NCBI GenBank assembly: GCA_033764435.1
Contig: JANRIX010000012.1
Coordinates: 1-64,000, forward strand
Length of the DNA: 64,000 bases
Direction of reading: 5' to 3'
Source: JAEUMY01 sp033764435
Lineage (GTDB): Bacteria; Pseudomonadota; Gammaproteobacteria; Burkholderiales; Usitatibacteraceae
Both the position numbers and the translations under genes were made by a program. Below the pieces are notes generated by a model. That model had not been told where the DNA came from, did not search any database, and saw nothing but the letters and a program-made list of their open reading frames with translations. This document shows positions 60,074 through 64,000 of the stretch, piece after piece (position 1 is the stretch's first letter; every line of letters starts with the position of its first letter).

Positions 60074-60085
60074 GGCGCGGCCTCT

Positions 60086-60628
60086 TTAGCGGAATCCGAA
60101 CAGAGCTTCGACCGGACCCTTGGGGAGCGGCACCTTGAACCAGACTTCGAACATGATGAAGAAATACAGGCTCACGCCGATACCGACCGGCAGTATCTTG
60201 AACCAGCTGTACTGGCCAAGCCGGCGCATGAACCAGGCGATGAATATCACTGCCGAAACGTAGATGCCGAGACCCGGAATCGGACCAACGCCGCTGATGA
60301 GCGCGATGAACAGCGCCGTCGGCCAGAGCACGGACCACACCAGCGCGAGCTGGCCACGCAGGACAAACGGCCCATTGTCCTCGCCCTTCAGGCGCAGACC
60401 GTTCCACAGGTTGATGACGCTGCCCACGACGATGAACAGTCCGATGTAGAAGGGGAAGTAGCCCGACTTCGGACCGTCATCGCCCCACCCCGACCCGATG
60501 CGGTGGCTGTCCCACATGACCACCGCGCCAAGCAGCATGAGTACGATGGCCACGATCGACTCCATCGTCCTGGTGGATGCCGCCGGGCGTTCATCAATGG
60601 TGGATGGTTCTTGTTGTCCGGATTCCAT
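60086..60628 (-). CDS. tctB: Tripartite tricarboxylate transporter small membrane subunit
   Basis: 180-aa protein with four transmembrane segments (MESIVAIVLMLLGAVVMW; YFPFYIGLFIVVGSVINL; LALVWSVLWPTALFIALI; ILPVGIGVSLYFFIMFEV). The ATG at 60628 has GGGAGGAAG upstream; the longer ORF runs into the tctC terminator. The loop SGYFPFYIG and the C-terminal FEVWFKVPLPKGP are typical of TctB. Pairs with TctA. Confidence 0.9.
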   Translation of the reverse strand: MESGQQEPSTIDERPAASTRTMESIVAIVLMLLGAVVMWDSHRIGSGWGDDGPKSGYFPFYIGLFIVVGSVINLWNGLRLKGEDNGPFVLRGQLALVWSVLWPTALFIALISGVGPIPGLGIYVSAVIFIAWFMRRLGQYSWFKILPVGIGVSLYFFIMFEVWFKVPLPKGPVEALFGFR

Positions 60629-60701
60629 GCTTCCTCCCTGCGTTTTCGTCCTGAATACCCGCCAAAAACGGGTGAGTTCACGGCGTTTCGCCGATTTCGG
60701 G

Positions 60702-60742
60702 CAAAAAAAGAGAGACCCCGCTGGCGCGGAGCCTCTCTCTTC
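60702..60742 (-). terminator. Terminator between tctC and tctB
   Basis: An imperfect 13-14-bp stem (AGAGAGGCTCCGC ... GCGGGGTCTCTCT on the minus strand) followed by seven T residues. It probably lowers tctBA transcription relative to the binding protein, as is common for binding-protein operons. Confidence 0.85.
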
Positions 60743-60750
60743 GGTGTGTG

Positions 60751-61752
60751 TTACTTGGCCATGAAGCCGGCTTCCTTCATCAGGGTCGCGTGCAGCTGTT
60801 CGTTCTTGGCGACCCAGTCGGCATACTCCTTGCCGACCAGCGCCGTCTGGTTGAACGCGCCGCGCTCCATGAATTCCTTCCACTCCGGCGTGGCACGCAC
60901 CTTGTCGAGCAGGTCAACGTAGTACTTCACCTGATCCGGCGTCGCGCCCGGCGTGGTGAAGATGCCGCGCAACATGACGTAGTCGGTGTCAACACCGGAC
61001 TCTTTGCAGGTGGGAATGTCATTCCAGGACATGGTCTCGGTGACCTTGGCCTTGTAGGGCATGCGGGTGTCATCGAACACGCACAGGGGTTTCAGGTTGC
61101 CCGCGCGCCACTGGGCCACGGCTTCGATTGGGTTGTTCACCGACGAATCCACATGCTTGCCGACCAGCTGGGTCGCCACTTCGCCACCAACCTTGTAGGG
61201 CACTTAGGTGAATTTGGCACCGGTCTGATTCTCCAGGGCGACGGTGATGATCTGGTCTTCCTGCTTCGATCCCGTGCCGCCCATTTTCAACTTGCCCGGT
61301 CCAGCGGCCTTCACCTGGTCGATGTACTCCTTCGCGGTCTTGGCCGGATTGTCCTTGTTCACCCAGAGCACGAACTGGTCGAGCGCCAGCATCTTCACCG
61401 GGGTCAGATCTTTCCAGTTGAACGGCACACCGGTTGCCATCGGCGTGGTGAACAGGTTGGACAGGGTGATGATGATCTTGTGCGGGTCCTTCGTGCCCTT
61501 CACGTCGAGGAAGCCCTCGGCGCCTGCGCCACCGCCCTTGTTGATGACAACCATGGGCTGCTTCATCAGGTTGTTCTTCTTGATGATGCCGTCGATCAGG
61601 CGCGCCATCTGGTCGGCGCCGCCGCCCGTACCCGCGGGCACGATGAACTCAACGGTCTTGCTGGGTTCCCAGGCATGGGCGAGCGGCATCGCGAGTGCGA
61701 CGCCTGCGGCCAGCAACGCCTGGGTGATTCGCTTCATCGACAGGTTCTTCAT
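60751..61752 (-). pseudogene. tctC: Bug/TctC-type solute-binding protein interrupted by an in-frame stop
   Basis: 332 sense codons in one frame, interrupted by TAA at 61204-61206 (codon 183). The first 182 codons include a signal peptide (MKRITQALLAAGVALAMPLAHA) and the first lobe (VEFIVPAGTGGGADQMARLID). The remaining 150 (VPYKVGGEVATQLVGKHVDSS...) finish the second lobe to a normal end (MKEAGFMAK). In relatives this position reads TYVPYK, so TAA most likely replaced a Tyr codon TAC or TAT. No frame change is needed, so it is either a single-base nonsense mutation or a sequencing error. The product would bind carboxylates for TctAB. Confidence 0.85.
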
Positions 61753-61821
61753 GACTACTCCTCCGTGGACAGGGTGGGTGGGAACGCCACTTTAAGTCTG
61801 GCTTCCGTTATCAGCAACCGT

Positions 61822-62523
61822 CTATGCGGCCTTGGTGTCGCTCTGTGCTGCGCGGGCCGCCAGCCATTTGCCGAGGGCGACCACGAATACCGCGCCCGTG
61901 GCTGGCGCGGCGTACTTCAACCATGCGGCATTGGTGACGATCCATTCGCGGATCGCGAAGTCACGCACCGCCATGTCACCGGCCACCCAGCCCAGGAGTC
62001 CCGCGCCGATGACGATGATCACCGGCCAGCGGGCCATGACCTTGAGAATGATCTGGCTGGAGAAGATGACCAGCGGAATGCTGATGAGCAGACCCAGGAT
62101 GAGCAGGGTGAGGCTGCCCTTTGCTGCGCCCGCCACGCCAATGACGTTGTCAAGACTCATGACGACGTCGGCAACCACGATCGTCTTGATGGCGCCCATG
62201 AGATTGCTCGCGGGCTTGATGTTCTCGCCTTCGTCCTCGTTGCCGTGATTGAGCAGCTTGATGCCGATCCAGAGAAGCAGGATGGCGCCGACGATGTTGA
62301 CCCAGGGCACGGTGAGCAGCGCCGCCGCGAAACTGGTGAGGATCACCCGGATGAGAATGGCCGCACCGGCGCCATAAATGATGGCTTTGCGCTGTTGTTC
62401 TACGGGCAGCGAACGGGCAGCAAGCGCGATGACGACGGCGTTGTCGCCCGCCAGAACAATGTCAATGCCGATGATTTGGAGCAGCGCAACCCAGAATGCC
62501 GGGTCGGAAATGGTGGGGGTCAT
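61822..62523 (-). CDS. TerC-family integral membrane protein
   Basis: 233-aa protein with about seven transmembrane segments. TerC markers are IIGIDIVLAGDNAVVIALAAR near residue 17 and VADVVMSLDNVIGVAGAA near 120, both with the conserved acidic-Asn pairs expected to bind metal. The family includes manganese exporters (MeeY/YjbE-like) and tellurite-associated proteins. The leader is short, about 40 nt, with a TATAGT-like -10 near 62565 on the minus strand, so no yybP-ykoY manganese riboswitch fits. Situated 69 bp upstream of tctC. Confidence 0.85.
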   Translation of the reverse strand: MTPTISDPAFWVALLQIIGIDIVLAGDNAVVIALAARSLPVEQQRKAIIYGAGAAILIRVILTSFAAALLTVPWVNIVGAILLLWIGIKLLNHGNEDEGENIKPASNLMGAIKTIVVADVVMSLDNVIGVAGAAKGSLTLLILGLLISIPLVIFSSQIILKVMARWPVIIVIGAGLLGWVAGDMAVRDFAIREWIVTNAAWLKYAAPATGAVFVVALGKWLAARAAQSDTKAA

Positions 62524-62708
62524 GGTGTGCGGAATCCGTGGTGAGTGACTGGAGCAAGTCCGCCACTATAGAATGGGCGGGCCCTTTCGTCATCCACGCC
62601 ATGCGCTTGCAACCTCTCAAACCGGTCCCGGGTCACCGCAGCAATCTCCTCTTGTCTGGTGCTGGTCACGGACTTGTCGGCGCGCTGTGTCGTAACGTTT
62701 ATCGTGCT

Positions 62709-64000
62709 GTGAATCGCGAACTGCATCGTGTTGGGCGCGCCCGCCGCGTTCAGCGTTTTTTTTACGTTGGTCTCATCGCATTTTCCTTGATGACGGGCAA
62801 GACTTGTCTTGCGTCAACGGTCGATGAACCGTGGGCGCGGGAGATCAAGTCATTGCGCGAGGCCTGGACGCGACAGGACGCGCGCGGACTGGCCCAGCTG
62901 GAGAAATCGGCCGCCAACAACCATGGCGCGCTGGCCGATCATCCGCTGCGAATATTCGCGGAGTACTGGCGGCTGTCGGCACGGCTCGCGGCCCAGCCGG
63001 ACGCGGCCACCGGGCCCGCGTCGGAGGACATCCGCCGCTTCATCGGCAAGAACCCCGAGACCCGCGTGGCTCACACGCTGCGCCGCGAATGGTTGCAGCG
63101 GCTGGGCAAGGCCCGCCAATGGGATGTATTCACCGAGCAGTACGTGAAACACACGGGCGATGAAGGCGACATCGCCTGCTACGCCTGGCAGGAGCGGCTG
63201 GACCGGCAGGACGCCGAGGTCCTGGCCGAGGCGCGCGCGCTGTGGAACAGTGGCCGCACGGCACCCGAGGTCTGCGACCCGCTGTTCCAGGCCGTCCTCG
63301 CCAGTGGCCAGGTGGATACCGAGCGGCAATGGGTGCGGCTCGGCCGGCTGCTGGAGCAGGGGGCGATTGCCGATGTGCGACGCATGCTCAAGCTGCCCGG
63401 CCTGACCATCAGAATCGATGAGCGACGGCTCAGCCAGGCCCACAACGACCCGGGCCGCTTCCTGCAACAGGAAAAGCTCGACCCGCGCCAGCGCGCCAGC
63501 CTCGAATTGTTCATGCACGCGTCGCGGCGCTATGCGCGCCGCGACGCGGCGGATGCGGCAGCGTGGTTTGGCGCGCGTGAAGCCAGCTTCGCCGAGCCGG
63601 GACGCGTACGCACGTGGGCGGAGATTGCAGCTCAGGGCGCGCAGCAGCATGAGCCAAGGGCTGTCGAGTGGTACGCGAAGGCGGCGGGTGCGGCGCTCAC
63701 CGAAGCGCAGTCCGAATGGCGCGTGCGCGCCGCCCTCCGTGCACGCGACTGGAAGGCAACGGAAGCCGCGGTTCTCGCCATGCCGGCGGCGCAGCGCCGG
63801 GACGGTGCATGGCGCTACTGGCTGGCGCGTTCGCTGGCGGAGCAGGATCGACGCGCCGAGGCGGCACCGATTCGCGAAGAGCTGGCGCGCGAGTTCAATT
63901 TCTACGGTCTGCTTGCCGCCGAGGAAATCGGCAAGCTCGCGCTGCCTGCGTTCACCGCCATCGAACCGACGACGCAGGAGCTGGACAGCGTGCGCCAGAT
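62709..64000 (+). CDS. Soluble lytic murein transglycosylase (Slt-like), 3' end outside window
   Basis: At least 430 codons, open to the window's end. I propose the GTG at 62709, giving RVQRFFYVGLIAFSLMTGK as a signal peptide; the ATG at 62790 would lose it. The visible part is the N-terminal alpha-helical superhelix of Slt70-type enzymes (PLRIFAEYWRLSARL; FIGKNPETRVAHTLRREWLQ; AEVCDPLF-like; WRYWLARSLAEQDRRAEA; LAREFNFYGLLAAEEIG), including the typical PL..Y..YW and N-x-YG motifs. The catalytic lysozyme-like domain lies beyond 64000. Expected to act on peptidoglycan in the periplasm. Confidence 0.75.
   Translation, partial: MNRELHRVGRARRVQRFFYVGLIAFSLMTGKTCLASTVDEPWAREIKSLREAWTRQDARGLAQLEKSAANNHGALADHPLRIFAEYWRLSARLAAQPDAATGPASEDIRRFIGKNPETRVAHTLRREWLQRLGKARQWDVFTEQYVKHTGDEGDIACYAWQERLDRQDAEVLAEARALWNSGRTAPEVCDPLFQAVLASGQVDTERQWVRLGRLLEQGAIADVRRMLKLPGLTIRIDERRLSQAHNDPGRFLQQEKLDPRQRASLELFMHASRRYARRDAADAAAWFGAREASFAEPGRVRTWAEIAAQGAQQHEPRAVEWYAKAAGAALTEAQSEWRVRAALRARDWKATEAAVLAMPAAQRRDGAWRYWLARSLAEQDRRAEAAPIREELAREFNFYGLLAAEEIGKLALPAFTAIEPTTQELDSVRQ
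62947..62960. repeat. Palindrome core GCGAATATTCGC, copy 20
   Basis: TGCGAATATTCGCG in the transglycosylase gene, encoding RIFA in PLRIFAEYW. Last copy in the window, 6.1 kb after copy 19. Confidence 0.95.

Noticed and set aside
62524..62708. yybP-ykoY manganese riboswitch before the TerC gene
   Set aside because: The leader predicted from the TATAGT-like box is only about 40 nt, too short for that riboswitch, and its conserved loops were not seen.

Overview
The window is a GC-rich bacterial chromosome segment that I place in the Betaproteobacteria (Burkholderiales-like). The placement rests on gene content: a soluble NAD-linked FdsGB/FdsA formate dehydrogenase, a Tct/Bug-type tripartite transporter, FadH, SucCD, and a complete oxalyl-CoA decarboxylase / formyl-CoA transferase pair. 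Species was not determined. I saw no rRNA, tRNA, CRISPR, transposase or integrase.

Layout. 1-5.5 kb: 5' part of an Atm1-type ABC exporter, divergent from a TPR/outer-membrane barrel protein and a FecR-domain protein. 5.6-9.8 kb: GNAT enzyme, lipoprotein, RidA and a D-amino-acid PLP lyase, then a divergent beta-lactamase-like hydrolase. 9.8-13.5 kb: membrane protein and an ABC-2-like exporter pair. 13.7-16.3 kb: three unrecognised genes in one operon. 16.4-19.6 kb: PhoD-like phosphoesterase, SGNH hydrolase, Tat-exported dienelactone hydrolase. 19.6-25.5 kb: a visibly AT-richer island with an unknown protein, a GHKL (MutL/MORC-like) ATPase, a 609-aa partner, an SPPY-type DNA methyltransferase and a small HTH regulator. 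This is probably a restriction-modification or defence cassette. 25.6-36.2 kb: housekeeping and envelope genes. 36.4-46.1 kb: formate dehydrogenase, FadH, a GNAT enzyme and SucCD. 46.3-53.1 kb: DUF2889 gene, a CHASE2 Ser/Thr kinase with a frameshift, and a DUF1501/DUF1800 pair. 53.4-61.8 kb: oxalate catabolism (oxc, frc, a 10-formyl-THF hydrolase-like protein), a Crp/Fnr regulator and tctCBA with a nonsense codon in tctC. 61.8-64 kb: TerC, then a partial lytic transglycosylase.

How the genes fit together. Oxalate activated by Frc and decarboxylated by Oxc gives formyl-CoA. Frc then recycles CoA and releases formate, which the FdsGB/FdsA dehydrogenase 12-16 kb away can oxidise to CO2 with NADH. 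A formyltransferase-family protein in the same operon suggests a one-carbon branch through tetrahydrofolate. The Crp/Fnr gene diverges from oxc and has an FNR-type half-site pair in its own leader.

The strongest unexplained signal is a 14-bp perfect palindrome, TGCGAATATTCGCA. It occurs 12 times exactly and 20 times counting its 12-bp core, plus several degenerate copies, in both genes and spacers. It is missing from the AT-rich island. It behaves like a highly iterated palindrome of HIP1 type. I do not know of a description in this group. Several fragments also point to gene decay: a leftover sucD 3' end, a leftover frc 5' end, the tctC nonsense codon and the kinase frameshift.
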